Shown: positions 1 through 9,174, counted from the first letter of the stretch. The stretch: DNA of 64,000 bases from an uncultured Actinomycetes bacterium (GCA_903852755.1 CAINRS010000139.1:1-64000), one strand, 5' to 3'. Numbers and translations: made by a program. Notes: generated by a model not told the origin, from the sequence alone.

Positions 1-9
1 GTTCAGGCC

Positions 10-45
10 GTGCCGGGTCGGGTGCCGGGTCGGGTGCCGGGTCGC
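10..45. repeat. 12-bp tandem repeat, about three copies
   Basis: The unit GTGCCGGGTCGG occurs at 10-21 and 22-33 and again with one change at 34-45. It lies at the window edge, downstream of the minus-strand sigma factor gene. I see no convincing gene in 1-192: open frames there have no recognisable protein content. The unit length is a multiple of three, like the other tandem arrays in this window. Confidence 0.7.
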
Positions 46-192
46 GTCGTGCCACGAGCCAGCGGTCGTCGGCACGTCGGGCCGCTCCTGCCGGTCCGGG
101 CCGACGGGGCCGGGGTCGCTGAGCCGCTCCGACGACCGGTCGCACGCCCGACGACCGTCAGCGCGACCGCCGGACGCGACCCTCAGGACCCG

Positions 193-882
193 TCAGTACG
201 GGAGCGTGTCCAGCCAGCCCCGGAGCAGCGTGAGTGCCTGGGTGCGGAGTTGGGACACCCGAGCCGGGCTCACACCCATCGACGCAGCCACGTCCACTCC
301 CGTCCGACCGTCGATGAACGTGCGGATCAACGCGTTCCGTTGCGGCTCGCTGAGGGACTCGATCAACGAGCGGACCCGTTCCAGGGTGCTCCGGTCCACC
401 GTCGCCTGTTCGGGCTGCTCGTCACCACGCGTCGATGGCGGCAGGGCCGAGCGCGCACCGGTGACGTCCAGGTGGACGGGGTGTGCATCGGCGACCTGGT
501 GCAGGGTGTGTCGCAGCAACTCGACCGTGATCCCCGCAGCAGCAGCGACGACCGACGCGGTGGCCACCGGTGCCGAGCTGCTGCTCGCGTCGTCGGCGGC
601 AGTGTCGATCCGCCGCTGAATCGCGCGGGTCCGGGGGGTCAGTGGGTCGTTCGAACGCAGGCTGTCGGAGATGGCGCCGTCGATCCGGAACTGGGCGAAC
701 GCGGCGAAGGGAACGCCGAGCGTCGAGTTGAACCGGCCTGCGGCCTGCACCAGGCCGAGCATCCCGCACCCGACCAACTCGTCGCGTTCGATCCACTGCG
801 GGAGCGAACGAAGTCGTCGGTCGACCGACTGCTCCACCAGATCCGTGTGCTGGTCGATCAGCGCCAGCTGTTCTGCGTTCAT
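193..882 (-). CDS. Sigma-70 family sigma factor, FliA/WhiG type
   Basis: A 229-residue RNA polymerase sigma subunit. Region 2 is recognisable at residues 38-80, with the FRIDGAISDSLR stretch that matches the conserved RIRGAI-DxLR core of FliA/WhiG sigma factors. A low-complexity Ala/Ser/Val middle (95-118) replaces most of a clear region 3. Region 4 (about 168-222) carries a helix-turn-helix with recognition helix VSPARVSQLR. The family directs RNA polymerase to motility or sporulation promoters, but no such genes are nearby, so the regulon is unknown. ATG at 882 is preferred: homology begins there and a weak GGGGC lies upstream. The 175-bp gap before it (883-1057) is less GC-rich than its surroundings and probably holds its promoter. 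Confidence 0.85.
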   Translation of the reverse strand: MNAEQLALIDQHTDLVEQSVDRRLRSLPQWIERDELVGCGMLGLVQAAGRFNSTLGVPFAAFAQFRIDGAISDSLRSNDPLTPRTRAIQRRIDTAADDASSSSAPVATASVVAAAAGITVELLRHTLHQVADAHPVHLDVTGARSALPPSTRGDEQPEQATVDRSTLERVRSLIESLSEPQRNALIRTFIDGRTGVDVAASMGVSPARVSQLRTQALTLLRGWLDTLPY

Positions 883-1057
883 CGGTTGCCCCAGTGTGTT
901 CGACCGATTGGTGTGCCCGGCCGTCACGAACGTGTCGTGCCACCGGCTGCGCATCCCCGAATGGAGAGACGGGCCACCGTGTCCCATCGTCGCTCCGGGG
1001 GCCGGGTGAACCGCAGCGAGATGAATTGATGGAAACTTGAGTCTCCGAGGGCTCCGT

Positions 1058-1819
1058 TCACGGGGACACGGGTCCCCGGAACAGGTCGGTGGTCGCCGCC
1101 GTGTCGATGCGGTGCACCACGGCGGTGGCCGTGTCGACCAACGTCGCACCCACGACGGTGCTGGCCCGTCTGAGGCGACCCAGCGCCTCCGGGAACGAGC
1201 AGTCGAAGCGCGCCGCCACGATGCCGATGGCCTGCTCGACGACGTTGCGCGCGGCGACCGTCTCGACGACTCGCCGGGCGATGGTGTCGGCGTCGAGCTC
1301 GGGATCGGCCTGGAGCAACGCAACGGTCGCGGCGTCGGCGAGTGCCTGCGCCACCTCGAGGTCCGGGGCGGGCAGCGGGACCGAGCAGAAGGTGTTGAGC
1401 GCACCGAGCGTCGTCCCCCGGGTGCCGAGCGGGACCGCGGCGACCGAGGTGAACCCCCGGGAGCGGGTCGCTGCAGCGAACCGTGGCCACGGTCCGTCGG
1501 GTGCGAGCTCGTCGTCGCGCACCAGCTCACCGGTCCGGCAGCACTCGAGGCACGGCCCCTCCTCCGCCTGGAGCTGGAACAGGTCGAGCAGGTAGGCCGC
1601 TGAGTCCGACGCTCCGACGACCTCGAGTCGGCCGTTGTGGTCGACCAGCAGGATCCCGCACGCGTCGATCGGCAGCAGCTCGGTGCAGCGCTCGGCGAGC
1701 AGCATGAACACCTCTGCTGCGGGAGCGCCGCCTGCGACGGACCGGGTCAGCTCGATGAACGTCGTTGCGAGTGGATCGACCACAGGTCCGGATGGTCCGG
1801 TTGCTCGGGGTTCATTCAC
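1058..1819 (-). CDS. GAF-ANTAR domain regulator (first of pair)
   Basis: A 253-residue protein with a GAF sensor domain at about residues 20-155, containing the EEGPCLECCRTGE stretch common in actinobacterial GAF-ANTAR proteins. A C-terminal ANTAR domain follows at about 165-225 (NVVEQAIGIVAARF, then a three-helix pattern). ANTAR domains bind paired hexaloop hairpins in nascent RNA and antiterminate transcription; the GAF domain presumably gates this with an unknown ligand. Translation starts with GTG whose bases overlap the stop of the upstream gene (GTGA), so the two are translationally coupled. The two adjacent Cys in the GAF core could be redox sensitive, but that is only inference. Confidence 0.85.
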   Translation of the reverse strand: MNEPRATGPSGPVVDPLATTFIELTRSVAGGAPAAEVFMLLAERCTELLPIDACGILLVDHNGRLEVVGASDSAAYLLDLFQLQAEEGPCLECCRTGELVRDDELAPDGPWPRFAAATRSRGFTSVAAVPLGTRGTTLGALNTFCSVPLPAPDLEVAQALADAATVALLQADPELDADTIARRVVETVAARNVVEQAIGIVAARFDCSFPEALGRLRRASTVVGATLVDTATAVVHRIDTAATTDLFRGPVSP

Positions 1820-2502
1820 GTTGATGTTCCTCTCCCGAAGTCGATCGAGCGGTCGAGCACCAGGGCGGCGACCATCCCGACCGTCGTGCCGTTGGCGAAC
1901 GCGTGGCTGCGGAGGATGACGAGCGCGTCGGCGACCGTCACCCCGAGCTGCTCGGACACCATGCCTGCGGCCCGGTGGACCGCCGCTCCGTCGTCCGGCC
2001 CGGAGACCGACTCCGGGACCTCGGAGAACTGGGTGAGCAGCAGGAGCGTCAACAGGGTCGACAGCACCAGTCCGTCGGCGTACTCCACCTCGGTGAGCGG
2101 GCCCGGGCGGTCCCGGTACCCCGTCACCGTGCCGATCCGGCCGGTGCCGACCCGGAGCGGGAACGAGAACGCCGCGAGGATTCCGCAGGACTCAGCGGCA
2201 TCCGCGAATCCGGGTCGTTCGGCCCGCGTGGCGGTGACGTCGGCGATCATGACGGGCCAGTTGCTCGTCGCGCAGTCCCGGACCGGACCGTCACCGACGA
2301 CGAGCTGTTGCTCCTCGAGGGTCCTGGCCAGCTGGTCGCTCGCCGTCACCCGGCCCGGCGCGTCGCCCATCGTCACCGTGAGCCCGGCGTGGTCCACGCC
2401 GAGCACTCCGGTCGCGATTCTGCAGCCCCGCTCCTCGAGCCGGTCGCCGAGCGCGGGGTCGGCAAGATCGTCGGCGATCTGCTTCCATCGGTCCCCGCTC
2501 AC
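1816..2502 (-). CDS. GAF-ANTAR domain regulator (second of pair)
   Basis: A 228-residue paralogue in domain order of its downstream neighbour: GAF at about 20-150 (LEEQQLVVGDGPVRDC resembles the LxxLQxxxGEGPC core of this group), then ANTAR at about 160-222 (AAGMVSEQLGVTVADALVILR). It is the promoter-proximal gene of a two-gene unit and may be followed by the sigma factor. The start is GTG at 2502. It faces the CocE-type hydrolase gene across a 128-bp divergent region. The two ANTAR proteins could act as a pair of RNA-level switches with different inputs; the target RNAs are not identifiable from this window. Confidence 0.82.
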   Translation of the reverse strand: MSGDRWKQIADDLADPALGDRLEERGCRIATGVLGVDHAGLTVTMGDAPGRVTASDQLARTLEEQQLVVGDGPVRDCATSNWPVMIADVTATRAERPGFADAAESCGILAAFSFPLRVGTGRIGTVTGYRDRPGPLTEVEYADGLVLSTLLTLLLLTQFSEVPESVSGPDDGAAVHRAAGMVSEQLGVTVADALVILRSHAFANGTTVGMVAALVLDRSIDFGRGTST

Positions 2503-2618
2503 GGGCGATCCGTCACGTGCGCACCATCACCCGTCCACCGTACCGGCCGGGGGTGGGGACCCCGACGCAACGTGCGCTCGACAGCCGCAGCGGTGGTGGG
2601 CCGTCGCGGACGGACGGC

Positions 2619-2624
2619 TAGGTT
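2619..2624 (+). promoter_or_regulatory. -10 box for a leaderless mRNA (TAGGTT)
   Basis: TAGGTT ends six bases before the ATG at 2631, placing the expected transcription start on or next to the A of the start codon. No Shine-Dalgarno sequence is present upstream of this ATG. Confidence 0.6.
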
Positions 2625-2630
2625 TCGTCG

Positions 2631-4985
2631 ATGCGCACCGGGGGACTCCGCAGGACGATCGTCGACGGCTGGCGGCAGGGGGCGCTCGTCGCCACGCTGG
2701 TGGTCGCGCTGCTCGCCGGGGCGTGCACCGACGACTCGGGGACCGAGTGGGCCGAGCCGCCGTCGACCGCCAACGCACCCTTCACCGCCTACGGCGGTAT
2801 CGGACAGGCGACCGTCGTCGCCGCCGAACCCGGGTCGGTCGTCACGCTCCTCGATGCCGATGGTGTCGAGGTCGCGAGCGGCACGACCGACGCGTACGGG
2901 TCGTTCATCTTCCGGGAGCTCACGCCGGGCGACGGCTACCGGGTGGTGGCGGCGGGCGGCGGTGAGGACCTGCGCACGGTCGAGTTCCGGGTGCTCGCCG
3001 AGTCCGACACGCCGCCGCAGGAGTTCTACGACTCCCAGACCTTGGTCGAGGGACTCAACTACCTCGAGATGCGCGACGGCGTGACGCTCGCCGCAACCGT
3101 CCGGCTGCCACCGGGCAAGGACATCGACGACGGGCCGTTCCCCACGGTGATCGAGTACTCGGGCTACGAGATCGCGGCACCCGGTGACCTGCTCGCGGCC
3201 TTCGGTGGCGGCGCCCCGGACCCCCTGGCGCCGAGCGGGGCCACGGCCGTGGGCTCGGTCGTCACACCGGTGCTCGGCTTCGCGACGGTGAGCCTGCAGA
3301 TCCGCGGCACCGGCTGCTCGGGAGGCGACTTCGACCTGTTCGGCCTGCCGACGGTCCACGACGGCTACGACGCCGTCGAGGCCGTCGCAGCGCAGCCGTG
3401 GGTCAAGGGCGGCAAGGTCGGGATGGTCGGCATCTCCTACTCGGGGATCAGTCAGCTGTTCGTGGCCGGCACCCGGCCGCCGAGCCTGGCGGCGATCGCC
3501 CCCATGTCGGTGCTGGCCGATCTGTACGACGGTGTCGGGTTCCCCGGTGGGATCTTCAACGACGGGTTCGCCAAGAGCTGGCTGACCGAACGGCAGCAGG
3601 ACGCGCGTCCGGCCGTGGAGGGCGGCCAGGACTGGGCGAAGGTCCTCATCGAGCAGGGGGACCGGACGTGTGAGCGGAACCAGCGGCTGCGCCTGCAGAC
3701 CCGGGACGTGCTGGATCTCGTGGACTCCGAGCCGTTCCGCAACCCGGTGCTCTACGACCGTCGGACCCCCCTGGACTGGGCCGAGCGGATCGACGTGCCG
3801 GTGTTCCTGGTCGGCGCCTTCCAGGACGACCAGCTCGGCGGTCACTGGGTGAACCTGGTGGAGGCGCTCGAGGGCAACCCCGACGTCTGGGTGACGATGT
3901 ACAACGGCAACCACAACGACGCGCTCGGCCCCGAGATCCTGCCGCGGTGGGTGGAGTTCCTCGACCTGTTCGTCGCCGACGAGGTGCCGGAGATCCCGGC
4001 CGACGTGCTGGCGCTCGCCGGAGGACTGTACGGGACCATCGGGTCGGCCGCCGCCCCGCCGTTGCAGCAGACACGGTTCGCCGGGACCACGGACCTCGCT
4101 GCGGCCAGGGCCACGTTCGAGGAGGACCCGAGGGTCCGTCTGCTCGTGGAGGTCGGTGCGGGACCGCTCGGGCCGCGGTCGTTGCAGTCGGTGGCCGAGC
4201 TCGACTTCGACGAGTGGCCACCGGCCGGGACCGAGGCCACGAGCTGGACGCTGTCTGCAGACGGTGCACTGGTCGACACCGGCGACGGTGCGGCCGGTGC
4301 CGGGGCCGAGGTGGTCGAGGGCACGGCGGAGTACGTGGCCGACCCGTCGGCCCGGCCCGAACGGAACGTCGACAGCGGGAGCGTGGCCTACTCCGCCGAC
4401 GAGCCCTACGACTGGCAGCCGGTCGCTGCCGGCAAGGGGCTCGGGTACGTCACCGGTCCGCTCGCCGAGGACCTGCTGGTCGACGGAGGCGGCAGCCTGG
4501 ACCTGCGGGTCGCGGCCTCGGCCGAGGACACCGACCTGCAGGTGACGCTCAGCGAGGTCCGTCCGGACGGGCGGGAGACCTACCTGGCCTCGGGCTGGCT
4601 GCGCGCGTCGCAGCGAGCGCTCGACGAGGAGCGGTCGACCGAGGTGTACCCGGTGCAGACGCACCGGCGCGAGGACCGTGCACCGCTCAGCCCGGGCGAG
4701 TTCGTGGACGTCCGCGTGCCGATCAACCCGGTCGTCGCGTGGGTCCGCGCCGGGTCGCGACTCCGGGTGACGGTGCTGGCACCGGGTGGTGACGTGCCGC
4801 TGTGGGAGTTCGACACCATCGAGGACGGCTCGACCACGGTGACGGTGCTCCACGGGTCCGACGTGCCCTCCCGGCTGGTGCTGCCGACGGTGCCGGCCAC
4901 GCCGGCGGTGACGCCGCTGCCGGCGTGCGACACCCTCCGCGGCCAGCCGTGCCGGGACTACGTTCCCGCGTCGAACGGCGGCTGA
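2631..4985 (+). CDS. CocE/NonD family (X-Pro dipeptidyl-peptidase S15-like) hydrolase, lipoprotein
   Basis: A 784-residue secreted serine hydrolase. The N-terminus has a basic start, a hydrophobic core and lipobox LLAGAC with Cys at residue 32, so it should be lipid-anchored outside the membrane. A short beta-rich carboxypeptidase-regulatory-like segment (about 45-125: VVTLLDADGVEV, AYGSF) precedes the alpha/beta hydrolase domain with nucleophile elbow GISYSG (Ser near residue 269). A C-terminal jelly-roll domain (about 545-770) contains the RVPINPVVAWVRAGSRLRV pattern typical of S15/CocE enzymes. The family cleaves esters or Xaa-Pro dipeptides; the substrate cannot be told here. The Gly-rich DUF-like insert 175-200 is unusual. 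Transcription is probably leaderless. Confidence 0.85.
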   Translation: MRTGGLRRTIVDGWRQGALVATLVVALLAGACTDDSGTEWAEPPSTANAPFTAYGGIGQATVVAAEPGSVVTLLDADGVEVASGTTDAYGSFIFRELTPGDGYRVVAAGGGEDLRTVEFRVLAESDTPPQEFYDSQTLVEGLNYLEMRDGVTLAATVRLPPGKDIDDGPFPTVIEYSGYEIAAPGDLLAAFGGGAPDPLAPSGATAVGSVVTPVLGFATVSLQIRGTGCSGGDFDLFGLPTVHDGYDAVEAVAAQPWVKGGKVGMVGISYSGISQLFVAGTRPPSLAAIAPMSVLADLYDGVGFPGGIFNDGFAKSWLTERQQDARPAVEGGQDWAKVLIEQGDRTCERNQRLRLQTRDVLDLVDSEPFRNPVLYDRRTPLDWAERIDVPVFLVGAFQDDQLGGHWVNLVEALEGNPDVWVTMYNGNHNDALGPEILPRWVEFLDLFVADEVPEIPADVLALAGGLYGTIGSAAAPPLQQTRFAGTTDLAAARATFEEDPRVRLLVEVGAGPLGPRSLQSVAELDFDEWPPAGTEATSWTLSADGALVDTGDGAAGAGAEVVEGTAEYVADPSARPERNVDSGSVAYSADEPYDWQPVAAGKGLGYVTGPLAEDLLVDGGGSLDLRVAASAEDTDLQVTLSEVRPDGRETYLASGWLRASQRALDEERSTEVYPVQTHRREDRAPLSPGEFVDVRVPINPVVAWVRAGSRLRVTVLAPGGDVPLWEFDTIEDGSTTVTVLHGSDVPSRLVLPTVPATPAVTPLPACDTLRGQPCRDYVPASNGG

Positions 4986-5043
4986 GGATCCCGGAGGCCC
5001 GCTCGTGGTCACCCCCGTCGGGTGCTCGTCCGGCCACGGGCGG

Positions 5044-5049
5044 TAGTCT
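5044..5049 (+). promoter_or_regulatory. -10 box for a leaderless mRNA (TAGTCT)
   Basis: TAGTCT ends seven bases before the GTG start at 5057. It also supports choosing that GTG over the much longer upstream open frame, which would overlap the preceding gene. Confidence 0.6.
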
Positions 5050-5056
5050 CTCGCCC

Positions 5057-6700
5057 GTGCGGCGCCTCCTCCTGGTCCTCGGACTCTGCATCGTCGCGAC
5101 CGCAGGTCTGGCGACGCCGGCAGGTGCCCACGCCGAGCTGACCTCGACGGACCCGGAGAACCTGTCAACGGTGACGACTCCGGTGCAGGAGGTGCGCTTC
5201 ACCTTCACCAAGGCCTCGGAGCCCGTCGCCGACCGGTTCTCGGTCCGGGGACCCGACGGGCCGGTGCCGGTGGCCGGGGTCGAGTCGCTCGAGGGTGGCA
5301 CGGTGGTGCTGCTGCGGGTGGCCGAGCCGCTGGACTCGGGCCGCTACCGGGTGGCCTGGGGGATCCGGGCGGGGGACTCGCACTCGATGAACGGTGCGAT
5401 CGCCTTCACGGTCGAGGTGCCCGGCTCCACCGACGTGGCGGCGGACGCATCGGCCTCGCTCGCCCCCGCACCTCCGGCGTCGTCCCCGTCGACCACCGAA
5501 CCGGTGCCGACCAGCGCCCCGTCGCGGTCCGACGCACCGGCCGCGGACGACCAGCAGGGCGCGGTGCCCGTGTCGGACGAGCAGGCCGCCGTCGCCGAGG
5601 GCACGTCGATCGCCGACGAGGTTGCGATACCGGTCCCCGGTGCCACCGAGGAACGGATCGCGGACGTGGTGCGGGGACTCCTCTACCTGGCACTGCTCGG
5701 CGCGGTGGGCGGTGTCGCCTACCTGGCTGCGGTCCACCGGGGGAGCCGCTCCGAGAGCGACCGGATCGTGCGCATGGTGCGCGGCGCAGGTGTGGCGGTG
5801 GCCCTGCTCGCGGTGGCCGCCGTGGTGCTCGAGGTGGTCGTGTCCGCCGGCGGCGGGTGGTCGTCGCTGGTCGATCCTGCGGCGTGGACCGACGCCCTGT
5901 CCGGCGGGTTCGGGATCGCCACGCTGCTGCGTCTCCTCGGCGCCGCCGGGGTGGTGCTGTTCGTGTCGGGCCACGTGGAGCGGGTCCGGATCACCACCCC
6001 ACCGGGTGACACGACCGAGCCGGGTCCGACCGAGGTGCCCGGGGTCCCGGGTGCGACCATCGAACCGCTCGTCGAGGAACCGGTGCCCGACGGGGGCGGT
6101 GTGGCGGTCGCGCGGCGAGTGGTGCGTCGTCGTCGGAGTCGCGACGAGGTGGTCCGGGTCGTCCCGTCTCCGATCGCGTGGCTCGGCGTCCTGGCGCTGC
6201 TCGCCTCGGAGACCTTCACCGGCCACACGGCGTCGACGGACCCACGCTGGCTGGTCGCCACCTCGGACGTGGTGCACCTCGCCGCGGGAGCGGTCTGGGC
6301 CACGGGAGCCGTCCTGTTGTGCTGGACCCTGTGGCAGCGCGGCCGGGTGCGGCCGGGTGACCCGGTGTCGCCGTCGGTGCTGCGGTTCTCGACCCTCGCC
6401 GGATGGGCGCTGCTCGCCGTCGCCGTCACCGGAGCGATCCAGTCCGGACTGATCCTCGGTTCCGTCGAGGCGCTCGTGACGACCACGTTCGGCCGGGTGC
6501 TCGGAGCGAAGGTCCTCGTCGTCGCAGCGATCGCCTGGACCGGATGGTGGAACCGTCGCCACCTCGTCCCCGAGTTCGCCTCGGGTGCTCCCTCCGCAGC
6601 CGATGTCCGCCGGCTGCGCGCCTCGCTCACCGTCGAGGGTGTAGGCTTCCTGATCGTCGTGGCGCTCACGGCGGTCCTCGTCGTCTCGTCGCCCGTGTGA
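5057..6700 (+). CDS. CopC-CopD fusion, copper resistance/uptake protein
   Basis: A 547-residue membrane protein. Residues 1-24 form a signal peptide ending just before AHAEL, so the mature N-terminus would expose a His, a known copper ligand in CopC. The CopC beta-domain spans about 25-122, with a second expected ligand in GDSHSMNG. A Ser/Pro/Ala-rich linker (about 125-200) leads to a CopD domain with eight or so membrane segments (about 205-545). CopC binds copper outside the membrane and CopD is thought to move it inward. The DUF305 lipoprotein next door belongs to a family often found with copper genes, which supports the role. GTG start chosen from signal peptide position and the -10 box. 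Confidence 0.88.
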   Translation: MRRLLLVLGLCIVATAGLATPAGAHAELTSTDPENLSTVTTPVQEVRFTFTKASEPVADRFSVRGPDGPVPVAGVESLEGGTVVLLRVAEPLDSGRYRVAWGIRAGDSHSMNGAIAFTVEVPGSTDVAADASASLAPAPPASSPSTTEPVPTSAPSRSDAPAADDQQGAVPVSDEQAAVAEGTSIADEVAIPVPGATEERIADVVRGLLYLALLGAVGGVAYLAAVHRGSRSESDRIVRMVRGAGVAVALLAVAAVVLEVVVSAGGGWSSLVDPAAWTDALSGGFGIATLLRLLGAAGVVLFVSGHVERVRITTPPGDTTEPGPTEVPGVPGATIEPLVEEPVPDGGGVAVARRVVRRRRSRDEVVRVVPSPIAWLGVLALLASETFTGHTASTDPRWLVATSDVVHLAAGAVWATGAVLLCWTLWQRGRVRPGDPVSPSVLRFSTLAGWALLAVAVTGAIQSGLILGSVEALVTTTFGRVLGAKVLVVAAIAWTGWWNRRHLVPEFASGAPSAADVRRLRASLTVEGVGFLIVVALTAVLVVSSPV

Positions 6701-6725
6701 GCCGGCCGGGCATCTCGGCCCCGAG

Positions 6726-6770
6726 CCGCCAGTCCCCGGACAGCCAGCCCCCGAACAGCCAGCCCCCGAA
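6726..6770. repeat. 15-bp tandem repeat, two perfect copies and one imperfect
   Basis: The unit CAGCCAGCCCCCGAA is repeated exactly at 6741-6755 and 6756-6770, preceded by a diverged copy at 6726-6740. The array fills most of the gap between the CopC-CopD gene and the DUF305 gene and ends four bases before that gene's GAGGAG ribosome binding site. Confidence 0.75.
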
Positions 6771-6784
6771 CCGAGGAGACCACC

Positions 6785-7486
6785 GTGATCGCGCACCACC
6801 CCCTGCCGATGACCGAACGGGACGCCCGCCTGCGCCGCCCGGTGTGGCGCCGCGTCGCCGTGGTCGCCGCTGTGCTCACCGTCCCGTTCGCCGCCGCCTG
6901 CGGTGGTGAGGAGACCGCATCCTCCACCACGGCACCGGCCACCACGGCACCGGCCACCGCACCGTCCACCACGGCCACCGGCGGCGGCGAGGCCGGGGCG
7001 GCCCACAACTCGATCGACGTGGCGTTCGCCCAGGGGATGATCCCGCACCACGCCCAGGCGGTGGAGATGTCGGAACTGGCGGCCACCAACACCTCGAATC
7101 CCGAGGTGCAGTCGCTCGCAACCGAGATCATCGCCGCCCAGCAGCCCGAGATCGACCTCATGACCGAGTGGCTCACCAGCTGGGGGGCCGAGGTCCCCGA
7201 CCCGTCCGCCAGCATGGAGGAGAACATGGAGGTCGCCGGCGGGATGATGATGTCGGGGATGATCTCGGACGCCGACTTCGACCGGCTGCGCGCCGCCCGC
7301 GACGCCGAGTTCGACCGGCTGTACCTCGAGCTGATGATCCTGCACCACGAGGGTGCCATCGAGATGGCCCAGCAGGAGCTCGACGGCGGTGACTCGGCCG
7401 AGGCGATGGCGCTCGCACAGCGGATCATCGACACCCAGCAGGCCGAGATCACCCGCATGGAGGAGCTGCTCGCCCGCGCCGGGTGA
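6785..7486 (+). CDS. DUF305 family lipoprotein
   Basis: A 233-residue exported protein. A Tat-less lipoprotein signal ends at Cys 39 (FAAACG) and is followed by a Thr/Ala/Pro linker (about 45-65). The DUF305 domain (about 70-230) has the family's paired metal-binding-like motifs: GMIPHHAQAVEM near residue 84 and MILHHEGAIEM near residue 184, plus a Met-rich loop (MMMSGM) that could hold soft metals such as copper. DUF305 proteins resemble ferritin-like helical bundles and often sit beside copper genes; here the CopC-CopD gene is immediately upstream. The GTG start has GAGGAG seven bases before it. Biochemical function of the family is not settled. Confidence 0.87.
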   Translation: MIAHHPLPMTERDARLRRPVWRRVAVVAAVLTVPFAAACGGEETASSTTAPATTAPATAPSTTATGGGEAGAAHNSIDVAFAQGMIPHHAQAVEMSELAATNTSNPEVQSLATEIIAAQQPEIDLMTEWLTSWGAEVPDPSASMEENMEVAGGMMMSGMISDADFDRLRAARDAEFDRLYLELMILHHEGAIEMAQQELDGGDSAEAMALAQRIIDTQQAEITRMEELLARAG

Positions 7487-7614
7487 ACCGTGTCGTTCAC
7501 CCCGAGTTCACCCCGCGACGCTGGTGGGCGGGGGAGGAGCTGGGTACCTTGCCCCCAGGGATCCGGCCGTGCGGGCGCCGGGTCCACCACGAGGCGGCGC
7601 CCCGGAGGACACCA

Positions 7615-9174
7615 GTGGATCGACGGACGTTCCTGACGGCGAGCGCAGCCGGTGCCGGAGGCCTCCTGCTCGCCGGTTGCTCGCCACCGGCCCCGTCCTA
7701 CCCGCCCCAGACCGGTCTGGCGTTCGAGGGCACCGGTCCCTACCCGTCGGGGGTCGGCTCCGGTGACCCGACCCCCACCTCGGTGCTGTTGTGGACCCGG
7801 ATCCACCCCGAACGTGACGGCGGCACCGGTGTGCCGGTGTCGGTGGAGGTCGCGACCACTCCGACGTTCAGCCGGGTGGTCTGGTCGGGTGCGGCGACGG
7901 CGACCGGCCTGCGGGACCACTGCGTCACGGTCGACGCCACCGGGCTCGAGCCGGGCACGACGTACTGGTACCGGTTCCGCTACGACTCGACCACCAGTCC
8001 GCTCGGCCGCACCCGCACCCTGCCCGTCGGTGACGTCAGCAGGTTCCGGGTGGCCGCGTTCTCGTGCCAGCGCTGGACCCACGGGTTCTTCACGGCGCAC
8101 GCCGACCTGGCCGCGCTCGCCGACGACCCCGACACCGACGTCGACCTGGTGCTGTCGCTCGGCGACTACGTCTACGAGACGGGCTACGCCAACCGGGTCG
8201 TGATCCCGGGCCGGCACGACCCGATCCAACAGGCGGTCACGCTCGAGCAGTTCCGGTCCAAGTACCGCATGTACCGGTCGGACCCGGACCTGCAGGCGAT
8301 GCACGCCGCCTACCCCGTGGTGCACATCTTCGACAACCACGACGGGCTCTCCCAGCCCGGGGATCCGCAGGCCGCAGGTGCCCTGGCTGCGTTCGACGAG
8401 CACCTCCCGGTGCGCCGCCGCCTGCCCGGCCGGATCGACCGGTCGCTCCGGTGGGGTGACCTGGCCGAGGTGTTCGTCACCGACCAGCGGTCGTTCCGGT
8501 CGCCGACCCTGCCCGATGCCACCCCGCTCGGCACCTCGACCGCTGACGAGCCCGGCATGCTCGACCCGGCGCGGACCATGCTGGGTCTCGAGCAGCGGGA
8601 CTGGCTGGTCGGCGGTCTCACCGCCTCGAGCGCACGCTGGAAGGTGCTCGGCAGTCAGCTCATGTTCTGGCCGTGGCGGACGGTCGGGACGTTCCCCGGC
8701 CAGCCACGCGGGTCCGGCGTCTACTTCAACACCACCCAGTGGGACGGCTACATCGGTGAGCGCCACCACATCCTCGACGCGCTCGCCGCGGCCGACACCC
8801 GGGACGTCGTCGTGCTCTCGGGGGACAGTCACATCTTCTCGGCCGCCCAGGTGAGCCCCGACGTGGAGGATCCCGACGAGACGCCACGGGTGCTCGAGTT
8901 CGGGACCGGGTCGCTCACCTCGAGCAACGCGGACGAGGACGGATTCCCCCGTGACGAGGTCACCGCTCCGCTGCTCGCCCTGTCGAGCTCCAACCACCTG
9001 CGCTGGTTCGAGTCCGACCGGCACGGCTACGTGCTCGCCGAGTTCACTCCCGGAGCGGTCACCGCCGAGGCCCGCTCACCCCGGACGATCCGCCAGCCGG
9101 GCTCGGGGACCGACGTGCTCATCCGCTTCACCGCCGCCAGCGGTGCCCAGCGGCTGGAGCGGCTGTCGGTCTGA
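7615..9174 (+). CDS. PhoD-type alkaline phosphatase/phosphodiesterase, Tat-exported
   Basis: A 519-residue metallophosphatase. The start DRRTFLTASAAG is a twin-arginine signal, and Cys 22 in LLAGC makes it a Tat lipoprotein candidate. An N-terminal fibronectin-like domain (about 35-140: SGDPTPTSVLLWTRI) is followed by the PhoD catalytic domain with metal-site motifs SLGDYVYE, IFDNHD and VLSGDSH. The usual WDDHE block reads FDNHD here. PhoD enzymes cleave phosphomono- and diesters using Ca/Fe and are usually induced by phosphate limitation; I see no clear PHO box. GTG 7615 is chosen because GGAGG lies six bases upstream and the signal peptide begins there, although the frame stays open further 5 prime. 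It converges on the TadG gene. Confidence 0.87.
   Translation: MDRRTFLTASAAGAGGLLLAGCSPPAPSYPPQTGLAFEGTGPYPSGVGSGDPTPTSVLLWTRIHPERDGGTGVPVSVEVATTPTFSRVVWSGAATATGLRDHCVTVDATGLEPGTTYWYRFRYDSTTSPLGRTRTLPVGDVSRFRVAAFSCQRWTHGFFTAHADLAALADDPDTDVDLVLSLGDYVYETGYANRVVIPGRHDPIQQAVTLEQFRSKYRMYRSDPDLQAMHAAYPVVHIFDNHDGLSQPGDPQAAGALAAFDEHLPVRRRLPGRIDRSLRWGDLAEVFVTDQRSFRSPTLPDATPLGTSTADEPGMLDPARTMLGLEQRDWLVGGLTASSARWKVLGSQLMFWPWRTVGTFPGQPRGSGVYFNTTQWDGYIGERHHILDALAAADTRDVVVLSGDSHIFSAAQVSPDVEDPDETPRVLEFGTGSLTSSNADEDGFPRDEVTAPLLALSSSNHLRWFESDRHGYVLAEFTPGAVTAEARSPRTIRQPGSGTDVLIRFTAASGAQRLERLSV

Noticed and set aside
883-1057. A small gene between the sigma factor and the GAF-ANTAR gene
   Set aside because: Open frames here are extensions of neighbours or lack any recognisable protein pattern; a regulatory region is more likely.
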